In this document: positions 15,954 to 25,122 of the stretch, one piece after another
Numbering within the stretch: the first letter of the stretch is position 1
Layout of the letters: each line of letters starts with the position of its first letter
Source of the DNA: Streptomyces violascens
GTDB lineage: Bacteria > Actinomycetota > Actinomycetes > Streptomycetales > Streptomycetaceae
DNA length: 64,000 nt
NCBI RefSeq assembly: GCF_014649955.1
Contig: NZ_BMUA01000001.1
Location: 930,001-994,000 of the forward strand
Reading direction: 5' to 3'
Translations under genes and position numbers: made by a program
The notes under the pieces: generated by a model
Seen by the model: the letters and a program-made list of their open reading frames with translations, nothing else
What the model was told of the DNA's origin: nothing
Database searches by the model: none

Positions 15954-17561
15954 TCAGCAGTGCCGGACGTCCTCCGTCAGGGCACCCTGGGCCGTTTTCA
16001 GGCTGCGGTCGTAGCAGCCGTCCGAGCCGTACAGGCGGTAGCGCTCGGCGGAGGTGCCGACCGCGTGGCGCTGCTCGCGCGGCACGTTCATCGTCCAGGA
16101 CGCGTCACCCTGATAGGTGTCGTCGAGGTGCGAGAAGGCGGTGGGGCGCGCGCCGCGCAGGGTGACGGCGTCCGCGCGGTCGCCGAGGGTGATGACGGTG
16201 CGCAGCCGGTTGTCCGCGGCGATGGTCGTCGTGCCGTCCATCGTGTAGGTCCGGTTGTTCCGGGCGGTCACCGCCGGGCCACGGCCGTCCGTCGTCACAC
16301 TCTCGTCGTCGCGCCAACTCCCCTTCAGGGCATCGGTGTTCTCGCCCTCGGTCCAGCGGTGCACCGAGTCGGCCGACACCGAGCGGGCCACCGTCGTGGT
16401 GACGCGGCCGTGCGAGGTGTCGAGGTAGCCGGCCGTGGTGAGCCGGTGGCTGCTGCTCGCGTCGAGACGCAGTTCCGGTGAACCCGGCTTGTACGTCGTC
16501 GAGTTGACCGGCTTCGTCTCGTCGTGCCGGGTCAGCGCGCCGGTGACGACCTTGCTGCCCTTGTCCTGCCAGACCAGCAGGTTCGTGGGCGTGGACCAGC
16601 CCGACTGTCCTGCGGGGACTCCGGCGACGGACACCTCGACCTGGTGCGGGCGGCCGTCGTTGAGCAGTGCCGCGTACGGCGTCAGGTCGTACTCGACGGG
16701 CTTCACGTCGAAGGCGCGGGGCGCGGGAACGACGTACCAGAGGAAGGGGTTGGACCAGCCGCCCGTCCATACGGTGGGGAACGGGGCGGCTATTCCGGCG
16801 AGTTGGCCGTCGACCCTGACCTGCACCTCCCGGTTCGGCCCGGCGGGCGCCTTGCAGGAGTAGGCGGCGGGGTCGGGGACCGCGAGGTACCAGAACTCCT
16901 CGCAGCCGCCGCCCGAGCCGGTCGCGTACACCTCGGCGACGACGCGTTCCGCGTTGCGCGGGGTGGTGACCTGCGGGGTGTCCAGCGGGAGCACCTTGTC
17001 GGGGGTCGCGGCGGGCGCGGTGCGACCCTCGGCGGCGTAGAAGGTGAGCGTCACCCTGACGTCGATGACGCCGGTGTAGGTGTCGTCGACGGTGTTGCCG
17101 ATGAGCATCTCGACGGGCTGCGCGGCGCGGAGGGTGTCGCTGTAGCGCGTGACGTCCTTCTCGACGTTCCAGGCGATGCCGTCCACCGAGGGCTCCGGCG
17201 TCGAGGTGCGCAGCACTTCCACGCCGCCCACGTGGAGATAGCCGAGGCGGTCGTACTGGCGCCCCTTGACCTTGCCGTCGAGGCGCAGCACCACCTTGCT
17301 CCAGCGGTCCCCGCAGCCCTTGGGCGGCGCGTAACTCCCCTTGTAGGGCGTGTAGTCGCGGAACTTGGCCTCGGCCAGGGTGACTTGGCAGGACTTGGTG
17401 TGCGGGGTGGCCACCGGCGGCGCCGCGGTCAGCGGGTCGTGCCAGTCGGTGCCGAACTCGGCGGGCGGGGTGTCGGCAGCGGCGGCCGGGCCCGCGCCGA
17501 GCAGCAGACCGGCGGCCAGGGTGAGGCCGCCGAGCATGGACATGATCCTTCGTCGTCTCAT
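15954..17561 (-). CDS. Secreted peptide-N4-asparagine amidase A-like protein
   Basis: This 535-residue protein has a Sec signal (MRRRRIMSMLGG, hydrophobic core, cleavage near AAAAD at about 29). The mature part resembles plant-type PNGase A: an N-terminal beta domain with the paired Cys (SCQVTLAEAKF and PPKGCGDRW), LYVGGVEVLR-like and WNVEKDVTRYSD stretches, and CEEFWYLAVP further on. PNGase A removes whole N-glycans from glycoproteins. I cannot confirm catalytic residues by eye, so activity is inferred. It would pair naturally with the convergent GH109-like enzyme. A GAAGGA before the internal ATG at 17543 is a possible later start, but that start would lose the basic signal n-region. Confidence 0.78.
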   Translation of the reverse strand: MRRRRIMSMLGGLTLAAGLLLGAGPAAAADTPPAEFGTDWHDPLTAAPPVATPHTKSCQVTLAEAKFRDYTPYKGSYAPPKGCGDRWSKVVLRLDGKVKGRQYDRLGYLHVGGVEVLRTSTPEPSVDGIAWNVEKDVTRYSDTLRAAQPVEMLIGNTVDDTYTGVIDVRVTLTFYAAEGRTAPAATPDKVLPLDTPQVTTPRNAERVVAEVYATGSGGGCEEFWYLAVPDPAAYSCKAPAGPNREVQVRVDGQLAGIAAPFPTVWTGGWSNPFLWYVVPAPRAFDVKPVEYDLTPYAALLNDGRPHQVEVSVAGVPAGQSGWSTPTNLLVWQDKGSKVVTGALTRHDETKPVNSTTYKPGSPELRLDASSSHRLTTAGYLDTSHGRVTTTVARSVSADSVHRWTEGENTDALKGSWRDDESVTTDGRGPAVTARNNRTYTMDGTTTIAADNRLRTVITLGDRADAVTLRGARPTAFSHLDDTYQGDASWTMNVPREQRHAVGTSAERYRLYGSDGCYDRSLKTAQGALTEDVRHC

Positions 17562-17722
17562 GGGTCAGGAGTGAAGCGCGAGCGCGGCCGGGACGCCAGA
17601 CCCGAGGGGCGGACCATGGCGGGTTCTGGGCCCCAACGCGGAAAAATCGATTGAAATCCGTAAGTGAAAAAGGCGAACCTTGCACGGTTCCAGCCACTCG
17701 ATGCAAGGAATCCCGGGACGTC

Positions 17723-19561
17723 ATGCAGATTCGCGATCTTCCCTTTACGGATCCAGGCGAACCGGACGTCCGCTCGGGTCCCCGCTTCCTCTACTGGCTG
17801 GGCCGCAATCAGCTCGGCGGCCAGCTCAAGTCCCTCGCCTGGGGACTGCTCCACCAGTGCGGCATCGCCGGACTGCCGCTGACCGTCGGCTTCGCCGTGC
17901 AGGCGGCCGTCGACCGCTCGGGCAGCCGGCTCGCGCTGGCGGCGGCGCTCAATGTGCTGCTCGGCGTGGCCATCGCGGTCGGCGAGATGATGCTGCACCG
18001 CACCGCGGTCACCAACTGGATCACCGCGGCCGCCCGGGTGCAGCAACTGCTGGCGCGCAAGACCGCCGAGCTCGGCTCGGTGCTCACGCGCCGGGTCGCG
18101 GCGGGCGAAGTGGTGGCGGTGTCAACAGGCGACGTGGAAAAAATCGGATGGTTCGTGGAGGCGCTCTCGCGCTTCGCGGCGGCCGCCGCCGCCCTCGTGA
18201 TCATCTGTGTCGGGCTGCTGGTCTACCAGCCCGCGCTCGGCATCGTCGTCGCGATCGGCGTGCCCGTACTGGCGCTCGCCGTCCTGCCGTTGCTGCCGCG
18301 CGCCACCAAGCGCGCGGACATCCAGCGCGAAAAGGCGGGCCGGGCAACGGAGTTGGCGTCCGACACGGTCGCCGGGCTGCGCGTGCTGCGCGGCATCGGC
18401 GGCGAGGAACTGTTCCTCGGCCGCTACCGCGAGGCCTCGCAGGAGGTCCGCCGGGCAGCGGTGCGCAGCGCCCGCATGTGGTCGCTGATCTCGGCGGTCC
18501 AGGTGCTCCTTCCCGGACTGCTGCTCATCACGGTCGTGCTGTACGGCGCGCATCTGGCGCTCGACGGACGGATCGCGGTGGGTGAACTGGTCACCGTGTA
18601 CAGCGCGGTGACGCTGATGCTGTACCCGCTGCAGCACTTCGAGGAGATCGCGATGGCGTACTCGTTCTCGCGGCCCTCCGCGAAGCGGGCGGCGCGGGTG
18701 CTCGCGATCCAGCGGGTCACCGACCCGGCCGGGACGGACACGGGGGTGCCGTCCGGGCCGGAGCGGGCTCTGCCGTCCGGTGACCTGTACGACCCGGCGA
18801 CCGGGCTGCTGGCACCCGAGGGCCGGTTCACGGCCGTGGTGTGCGGCGACCCGGACGCGGCCGGTCGGCTCGCGGACCGGCTCGGCGGACATGCCGCGGA
18901 GTCGGACGGGCTGGCGTCGGTGCTCCTCGGCGGGGTCGCGCTCGACGGGCTCGCGCTGGACAGCGCCCGCACCGTCGTCCTGGTCCAGGACAAGGACCCG
19001 GTGCTGCTCTCGGGCACGCTGCGCGAGCTGCTCGACGTGCCCTCGTCCGGACAGGTCGAGGCGGCGGACGCGCTGGCGGCGGCGCAGTGCGGTGACGTAC
19101 TGGAGGCGCTCGCGCAGGCCTCGGCCGACGACGGACAGGACCCGATGAGCACCCGGATCACCGAGCGCGGCCGGTCCCTCTCGGGCGGGCAGCGCCAACG
19201 CCTGGCGCTTGCCCGGTCGTTGGTGGCCGACCCCGAGGTCCTGGTGCTCGACGAGCCGACCTCGGCGGTCGACTCGCACACCGAGGCGCGGGTCGCGGAC
19301 GGCATCAAGCGGCTGCGGGCGGGGCGGACGACGGTCGTGTTCACGTCGTCGCCGCTGCTGCTCGACCTGGCCGAGCGGATCGTGTTCGTGCACGACGGCG
19401 AGGTCGCGTCGGTGGGCGTGCATCGCGAACTGGTGCACACCGACGCCCGCTACCGCGCGGTCGTCACCCGCGAGACGGACGAGGAAGAGTCGAAGACGAT
19501 GTCGCAGGCGGCGTCACGGACGACGTCACGGACGATGGAGAAAGTGGAGGAGTCGGCATGA
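17723..19561 (+). CDS. ABC exporter subunit with degenerate Walker A
   Basis: This 612-residue half-transporter has a membrane domain in the first 330 residues and an ATPase after it. The Walker A position reads GDPDAAGR (about 375-382), lacking the Lys and Ser/Thr that hold ATP phosphates. The switch His is also missing (VVFTSSPLLL near 540). The signature LSGGQRQR (about 486-493) and Walker B VLVLDEPTS with its Glu are intact. It therefore cannot act alone: it forms a heterodimer with the next gene, whose start overlaps its stop (ATGA). ATG 17723 was chosen over an extension to 17651. The substrate is unknown. Confidence 0.88.
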   Translation: MQIRDLPFTDPGEPDVRSGPRFLYWLGRNQLGGQLKSLAWGLLHQCGIAGLPLTVGFAVQAAVDRSGSRLALAAALNVLLGVAIAVGEMMLHRTAVTNWITAAARVQQLLARKTAELGSVLTRRVAAGEVVAVSTGDVEKIGWFVEALSRFAAAAAALVIICVGLLVYQPALGIVVAIGVPVLALAVLPLLPRATKRADIQREKAGRATELASDTVAGLRVLRGIGGEELFLGRYREASQEVRRAAVRSARMWSLISAVQVLLPGLLLITVVLYGAHLALDGRIAVGELVTVYSAVTLMLYPLQHFEEIAMAYSFSRPSAKRAARVLAIQRVTDPAGTDTGVPSGPERALPSGDLYDPATGLLAPEGRFTAVVCGDPDAAGRLADRLGGHAAESDGLASVLLGGVALDGLALDSARTVVLVQDKDPVLLSGTLRELLDVPSSGQVEAADALAAAQCGDVLEALAQASADDGQDPMSTRITERGRSLSGGQRQRLALARSLVADPEVLVLDEPTSAVDSHTEARVADGIKRLRAGRTTVVFTSSPLLLDLAERIVFVHDGEVASVGVHRELVHTDARYRAVVTRETDEEESKTMSQAASRTTSRTMEKVEESA

Positions 19562-21339
19562 TCGGCGTGGCAGCACCGGAGTACGACCCGGCGGCCCCGC
19601 AGTCGGCCACCACCCTGCCGGTGGGCACCCCGGCGACGGTGCGTTCCTACGTGAAGGAACTCATGCGGCGCCACCGCAGGGCGTTCTCGGTCCTGGTCGG
19701 AGTGAACGCGGTCGCCGTGCTCGCCTCCATGGTCGGCCCCTACCTGCTCGGCGGCGTCGTGGAGGACCTCTCGAAGGGGTCCCGCGACCTTCACCTCGGC
19801 CGCGTGGCAGCCCTGTTCGCGACCGCGCTGATCATCCAGACGGTGTTCGTGCGGATGGTGCGGCTGCGCGGCGGGATGCTCGGCGAGGAGATGCTGGCCG
19901 ATCTGCGCGAGGACTTCCTGGTGCGGTCGGTCGGGCTGCCGCCGAGCGTGCTCGAACGGGCCGGTACGGGCGACCTGTTGTCCCGGATCACCACGGACAT
20001 CGACCGGCTGGCCAACGCGATGCGCGAGGCCGTGCCGCAGCTGGCGATCGGCGTGGTGTGGGCGGCGCTGCTGCTCGGCGCGCTCGGGATCACGGCTCCG
20101 CCCCTTGCCCTCGCGGTGCTGATCGCGCTGCCGGTCCTGATCGTGGGCTGCCGCTGGTACTTCCGGCGGGCGCCCGCCGCCTACCGCTCGGAGGCCGCCG
20201 GTTACGCGGCGGTCGCCTCCGCGCTGACCGAGACGGTCGACGCGGGCCGCACGGTCGAGGCACACCGCCTCGGCGCCCGCCGGATCGCGCTCTCGGACCA
20301 GCGGGTCAAGGAGTGGACGGCGTGGGAGCGGTACACGCTGTGGCTGCGCACGGTGCTCTTCCCGGTGGTCAGCGTCACCCACATGACGATCATGGTGTCG
20401 GTGCTGACGATCGGCGGGGTGTTCGTCCTCAAGGACTGGATCACGGTCGGCCAGCTCACCACCGGCGCGCTCCTTGCCCAGATGCTGGTCGAGCCGGTCG
20501 GGCTCATCCTGCGCTGGTACGACGAGCTCCAAGTGGCCCAGGTGTCGATCGGGCGCCTGGTCGGCGTGCGGGACATCGAGCCCGACGCGGGTGACGCCGA
20601 GGTCCGCCCCGACGGGCGGCACGTCGAGGCGGACGAGGTCCGCTTCGGCTACCGCGAAGGCGTGGACGTGCTGCACGAGGTGTCTCTGTCGGTGGCTCCG
20701 GGCACGCGGGTCGCCCTGGTCGGGCCGTCCGGGGCGGGCAAGTCGACGCTCGGCCGGCTGCTGGCCGGGATCTACTCGCCGCGCGAGGGCCGCGTCACGC
20801 TTGGCGAGGCCGAGCTGTCGCGGATGCCGGCGGAGCGGGTGCGCGAGCATGTCGCACTGGTCAACCAGGAGCACCACGTGTTCGTGGGCTCGCTGCGGGA
20901 CAACCTGCTGCTCGCCCGCACGGGCGCCGACGACGCCGAGCTGTGGGCGGCGCTCGGGGCCGTCGACGCGGACGGCTGGGCGCGGGCGCTCGACGACGGC
21001 CTCGGTACGGAGGTCGGCTCGGGCGGCCTGTCGCTCACCCCGGCCCAGGCCCAGCAGATCGCACTGGCCCGGCTGGTGCTGGCGGACCCGCACACGCTGG
21101 TCCTGGACGAGGCGACCTCGCTCCTGGACCCGCGGGCGGCCCGCCACCTGGAACGCTCGCTGGCCCGCGTCCTGGATGGCCGCACGGTGGTGGCGATCGC
21201 CCACCGGCTGCACACGGCGCACGACGCGGACGTCATCGCGGTGGTGGAGCGCGGCCGGATCAGCGAGCTGGGCAGCCATGACGAGCTGGTCGCGGCGGAT
21301 GGCGCGTACGCGGCACTGTGGCGGTCCTGGCACGGCTAG
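19558..21339 (+). CDS. ABC exporter subunit with degenerate signature motif
   Basis: This 593-residue partner of the preceding gene has six membrane helices and then an ATPase with perfect Walker A GPSGAGKS (about 390-397), Q-loop NQEHHVF, Walker B LVLDEATS and switch His IAHRL. The signature is replaced by LSLTPAQAQQ (about 491), so the LSGGQ Ser-Gly-Gly is lost. In the heterodimer this subunit's Walker A faces the partner's intact signature, making one working site, while the other site is degenerate on both sides. The gene ends next to a repeat-rich gap. Confidence 0.9.
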   Translation: MIGVAAPEYDPAAPQSATTLPVGTPATVRSYVKELMRRHRRAFSVLVGVNAVAVLASMVGPYLLGGVVEDLSKGSRDLHLGRVAALFATALIIQTVFVRMVRLRGGMLGEEMLADLREDFLVRSVGLPPSVLERAGTGDLLSRITTDIDRLANAMREAVPQLAIGVVWAALLLGALGITAPPLALAVLIALPVLIVGCRWYFRRAPAAYRSEAAGYAAVASALTETVDAGRTVEAHRLGARRIALSDQRVKEWTAWERYTLWLRTVLFPVVSVTHMTIMVSVLTIGGVFVLKDWITVGQLTTGALLAQMLVEPVGLILRWYDELQVAQVSIGRLVGVRDIEPDAGDAEVRPDGRHVEADEVRFGYREGVDVLHEVSLSVAPGTRVALVGPSGAGKSTLGRLLAGIYSPREGRVTLGEAELSRMPAERVREHVALVNQEHHVFVGSLRDNLLLARTGADDAELWAALGAVDADGWARALDDGLGTEVGSGGLSLTPAQAQQIALARLVLADPHTLVLDEATSLLDPRAARHLERSLARVLDGRTVVAIAHRLHTAHDADVIAVVERGRISELGSHDELVAADGAYAALWRSWHG

Positions 21340-21434
21340 CCTGCGGCGCGCTGCGGGGGGGGCTCGGCATTGTGGTGCTGGGCCCCTGCCCCAGGGCCTC
21401 GGTTCGCTGTCGGCTGCGGGCCGTGCGTGGCTGG

Positions 21435-21529
21435 TCGCTCCCCCAAGTTCTCGGCCTCGCTCGAACAGGCTCGAACAGGGGGGACCCCCATCGCGGCGGA
21501 GCCGCACATGTCACAGCCCCGCGCCCCTG
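21435..21529. repeat. Dispersed intergenic repeat, copy B, with internal tandem duplication
   Basis: This is about 95 bp homologous to copy A (14275-14359). It differs mainly by a 10-bp tandem duplication CTCGAACAGG at 21460-21469 and 21470-21479. Downstream in the same gap (about 21562-21602) is a hairpin-prone segment with CCCCTTCCC and GGGAAGGGG arms, matching the ends of the element at 29744-29975. No gene is seen in the 298-bp gap. Confidence 0.75.
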
Positions 21530-21637
21530 GCTCCGGGGCAGAGCCCCAGGAGACCCGGCCTCCCCTTCCCCCACCCCCGGAGGGTTTCGGGAAGGGGCGG
21601 GGCGGGGGCGAGCCTCGCCGGAGGCGGAGCAGAGCCG

Positions 21638-22429
21638 TCAAATGAAGTTCAGCGCCCCCGCCGCCCCTATCCCGCCCAGCACCATGAACGCCGGCATCAA
21701 AACCTTCAGCTCCACCCAGCTGCCGGCACGGAAGCGCATGCCCTTCGGCGGTCCGACGGGGTGCCAGCGCTTGCGTCCGAGCGGGATCGGCCACAGGATC
21801 GGGCAGCCCGAGACCGTCAGGGCATCGCCGATGTCGTGCACGAGCGCGCCGAGCACGATCGGCAGCCCCAGCCACAGGTACTCCTGACCGGGCCCGCTGA
21901 AGAGCCAGTCGGAGCCGTTGCCCGGCTTGTCCAGGACGCCCGCCAGGATCCACGCACTGGTCGCCCCGAGCGCCCACACCAGCACATCGCTGGAGACCCG
22001 GGCGGCCCGCCACAGCAGCCCTTCCACGGCGAGGACGAGGTGGACGAAGAGGATCGCGAGGACCGCCCAGCGCCCGCCGAACACCGCCGCCGCCGAGGCG
22101 CCCGCCCCGATCAGGACGGCCCACAGCCAGGTGTGGGTCAGGGTGCGGTGGCCGCCGTTGCGACGCGGGTCGCCGGGGCCACGGGTCGCCTTGTAGACGG
22201 CGTGCGACAGCTCGTCGACGATGCCGCACAGGCCGCGCGACACCGGCCCGAAGGCGCGCGAGATGGTCGCCGACTTGTGATCGAGGTCGGGCGCGAGGGC
22301 CGCACCCGCCGTGATCAGGGCGCCCACGACGAGCACCGGCCACGGCATGGCGTGTCCGGCGGCGGCCGCTGCCGCGCCCACCCCGAGCCAGGCCGCGGCC
22401 CCCGACAGTGAGTGAGCTGGTCCCATCAT
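21638..22429 (-). CDS. Metal-dependent membrane hydrolase (DUF457/YdjM family)
   Basis: This protein of about 263 residues has several membrane helices and the YdjM-type metal motifs: an N-terminal His in GPAHSLSG, DLDHKSATISR, HRTLTHT and VHDIGDALT. The conserved His/Asp set matches membrane-bound metal-dependent hydrolases that resemble phospholipase C. The E. coli relative YdjM belongs to the SOS regulon, but no LexA-like box is evident here. The start could be 22447, 22429 or 22426; 22429 keeps the family-like MMGPAHS start. Activity is unproven for the family. Confidence 0.8.
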   Translation of the reverse strand: MMGPAHSLSGAAAWLGVGAAAAAAGHAMPWPVLVVGALITAGAALAPDLDHKSATISRAFGPVSRGLCGIVDELSHAVYKATRGPGDPRRNGGHRTLTHTWLWAVLIGAGASAAAVFGGRWAVLAILFVHLVLAVEGLLWRAARVSSDVLVWALGATSAWILAGVLDKPGNGSDWLFSGPGQEYLWLGLPIVLGALVHDIGDALTVSGCPILWPIPLGRKRWHPVGPPKGMRFRAGSWVELKVLMPAFMVLGGIGAAGALNFI

Positions 22430-22573
22430 GGCCGTGCCCCGCCCCATTCCTCTTGCTCATGAGCTCAGTTGACGGCCTGTCCGGGGACGGGCCGAGCTGG
22501 CAGCCTACCTGCGATGATCTTCATGGCGACGGCCGGTTCCCGCTTCCGGTCCCGCGCCAGGCAAGATGGGGTC

Positions 22574-25087
22574 GTGACCCTTATCGATCAGCTGCCGCCG
22601 AGTGCCGACCCCGATGCCCTTTTCGAGGCCTTCTCCACCTGGGCCGAGGACCAGGGCATCAACCTGTACCCGGCCCAGGAGGAGGCGCTGATCGAGGTCG
22701 TGTCCGGGGCCAACGTGATCCTTTCCACCCCGACCGGCTCCGGAAAGAGCCTGGTGGCGGCGGGTGCGCACTTCGCGGCGCTGGCCCGGGACGAGGTGAC
22801 CTTCTACACCGCGCCGATCAAGGCATTGGTCTCGGAGAAGTTCTTCGACCTGTGCAAGCTCTTCGGCACCGAGAACGTCGGCATGCTGACCGGTGACGCC
22901 TCCGTCAACGCGGACGCGCCCGTCATCTGCTGCACCGCCGAGGTGCTCGCCTCCATCGCGCTGCGCGACGGCAAGCACGCCGACATCGGCCAGGTCGTGA
23001 TGGACGAGTTCCACTTCTACGCCGAGGCCGACCGCGGCTGGGCCTGGCAGATCCCGATCCTGGAACTCCCCCAGGCGCAGTTCGTCCTGATGTCGGCCAC
23101 CCTCGGCGACGTCTCGATGTTCGAGAAGGACCTCACCCGCCGCACCGGCCGCGAGACCGCGGTGGTCCGCTCGGCGACGCGGCCCGTGCCGCTCTCGTAC
23201 GAGTACGTGACGACGCCCATCACCGAGACGCTGACCGAGCTGCTCGAAACCCGGCAGTCGCCCGTCTACATCGTGCACTTCACGCAGGCGCAGGCGGTCG
23301 AGCGGGCGCAGTCGCTCATGTCGATCAACATGTGTACGCGCGAGGAGAAGGACAAGATCGCCGACCTGATCGGCAACTTCCGCTTCACCACCAAGTTCGG
23401 CCAGAACCTGTCCCGTTACGTCCGTCACGGCATCGGCGTGCACCACGCGGGCATGCTGCCCAAGTACCGCCGCCTGGTCGAGAAGCTCGCACAGGCGGGC
23501 CTGTTGAAGGTCATCTGCGGCACGGACACCCTCGGCGTCGGCGTCAACGTGCCGATCCGTACGGTCCTGTTCACCGCGCTCACCAAGTACGACGGCAACC
23601 GCGTACGCACCCTGCGCGCCCGTGAGTTCCACCAGATCGCGGGCCGCGCCGGGCGGGCCGGGTTCGACACCGCCGGGTTCGTGGTGGCCCAGGCGCCCGA
23701 GCACGTCATCGAGAACGAGAAGGCGCTCGCCAAGGCCGGCGACGACCCGAAGAAGCGCCGCAAGGTGGTCCGCAAGAAGGCCCCCGAGGGCTTCGTGGCC
23801 TGGTCGGACACCACCTTCGAGAAGCTGATCGGCTCCGATCCCGAGCCGCTGACCTCCCGCTTCCGGGTCACCAACATCATGCTGCTCTCGGTGATCGCCC
23901 GGCCGGGCAACGCCTTCGAGGCGATGCGGCACCTCCTGGAGGACAACCACGAGCCGCGCAAGGCGCAGCTGCGGCACATCCGCCGGGCCATCGCGATCTA
24001 CCGCTCGCTGCTCGACGGCGGCGTGGTGGAGCAGCTGGACACCCCAGACGCCGAGGGCCGCACGATCCGGCTCACCGTCGACCTCCAGCAGGACTTCGCC
24101 CTGAACCAGCCCCTGTCGACGTTCGCGCTCGCCGCCTTCGACCTCCTGGACCCGGAGTCGCCGTCGTACGCGCTCGACATGGTCTCGGTCGTCGAGTCGA
24201 CCCTGGACGACCCGCGGCAGATCCTCGCCGCGATGCAGAACAAGGCGCGCGGCGAGGCCGTCGGCCGGATGAAGGCGGACGGCGTCGAGTACGAGGAGCG
24301 CATGGAGCGGCTCCAGGACATCTCGTACCCGAAGCCGCTGGAAGAGCTGCTCTGGCACGCGTACAACGTCTACAAGAAGTCGCACCCGTGGGTCGGCGAC
24401 CACCCGGTCTCGCCGAAGTCCGTCATCCGTGACATGTACGAACGGGCGCTCACCTTCACGGAGTTCACCTCCTGGTACGAGCTGGCGCGCACCGAGGGCA
24501 TCGTCCTGCGCTATCTGGCGAGCGCGTACAAGGCGCTCGACCACACCATCCCGGACGACCTGAAGACCGAGGACCTCGAAGACCTCATCGCCTGGCTGGG
24601 CGAGATGGTGCGCCAGGTGGACTCCTCGCTCCTGGACGAGTGGGAGCAGCTCGCGAACCCCGAGATCCAGACGGCCGAGGAGGCCCAGGAGAAGGCCGAC
24701 GAGGTCAAGCCGGTCACGGCCAACGCCCGCGCCTTCCGCGTACTCGTGCGCAACGCGATGTTCCGCCGGGTCGAGCTGGCCGCCCTGGACAACGTCGACG
24801 CGCTCGGCGAGCTGGACGCGGAGTCCGGCTGGGACGCGGACGCGTGGGGCGAGGCGATGGACAAGTACTGGGACGAGTACGACGACCTCGGCACCGGTCC
24901 CGACGCGCGCGGCCCCAAGCTGCTCGCGATCGAGGAGGACACGGCGCACGGGCTGTGGCGCGTCCGCCAGACGTTCGCCGACCCGAACGGCGACCATGGC
25001 TGGGGCATCAGCGCGGAGGTCGATCTGGCGGCCTCCGACGAAGAGGGCCGCGCCGTGGTGCGCGTCACCGACGTCGGCGAGCTCTGA
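22574..25087 (+). CDS. DEAD/DEAH-box-like superfamily II RNA helicase with DUF3516
   Basis: This 837-residue helicase has the Q-like YPAQEEA region, motif I STPTGSGKS (about 51-59), motif II DEFH (about 144-147, a variant of DExH), motif III SATLGD, motif VI QIAGRAGRAGFD and a long C-terminal DUF3516 region. It resembles Ski2/Mtr4-type helicases, so a role in RNA processing or decay is plausible. The chosen GTG at 22574 gives MTLIDQLPPS. The frame is open upstream to 22469 but the extra residues are low-quality. It is followed after 35 nt by tesB. Confidence 0.9.
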   Translation: MTLIDQLPPSADPDALFEAFSTWAEDQGINLYPAQEEALIEVVSGANVILSTPTGSGKSLVAAGAHFAALARDEVTFYTAPIKALVSEKFFDLCKLFGTENVGMLTGDASVNADAPVICCTAEVLASIALRDGKHADIGQVVMDEFHFYAEADRGWAWQIPILELPQAQFVLMSATLGDVSMFEKDLTRRTGRETAVVRSATRPVPLSYEYVTTPITETLTELLETRQSPVYIVHFTQAQAVERAQSLMSINMCTREEKDKIADLIGNFRFTTKFGQNLSRYVRHGIGVHHAGMLPKYRRLVEKLAQAGLLKVICGTDTLGVGVNVPIRTVLFTALTKYDGNRVRTLRAREFHQIAGRAGRAGFDTAGFVVAQAPEHVIENEKALAKAGDDPKKRRKVVRKKAPEGFVAWSDTTFEKLIGSDPEPLTSRFRVTNIMLLSVIARPGNAFEAMRHLLEDNHEPRKAQLRHIRRAIAIYRSLLDGGVVEQLDTPDAEGRTIRLTVDLQQDFALNQPLSTFALAAFDLLDPESPSYALDMVSVVESTLDDPRQILAAMQNKARGEAVGRMKADGVEYEERMERLQDISYPKPLEELLWHAYNVYKKSHPWVGDHPVSPKSVIRDMYERALTFTEFTSWYELARTEGIVLRYLASAYKALDHTIPDDLKTEDLEDLIAWLGEMVRQVDSSLLDEWEQLANPEIQTAEEAQEKADEVKPVTANARAFRVLVRNAMFRRVELAALDNVDALGELDAESGWDADAWGEAMDKYWDEYDDLGTGPDARGPKLLAIEEDTAHGLWRVRQTFADPNGDHGWGISAEVDLAASDEEGRAVVRVTDVGEL

Positions 25088-25122
25088 CCGCGCCCCCCAT
25101 TCTGCGAGAGGACTGCGACGAC

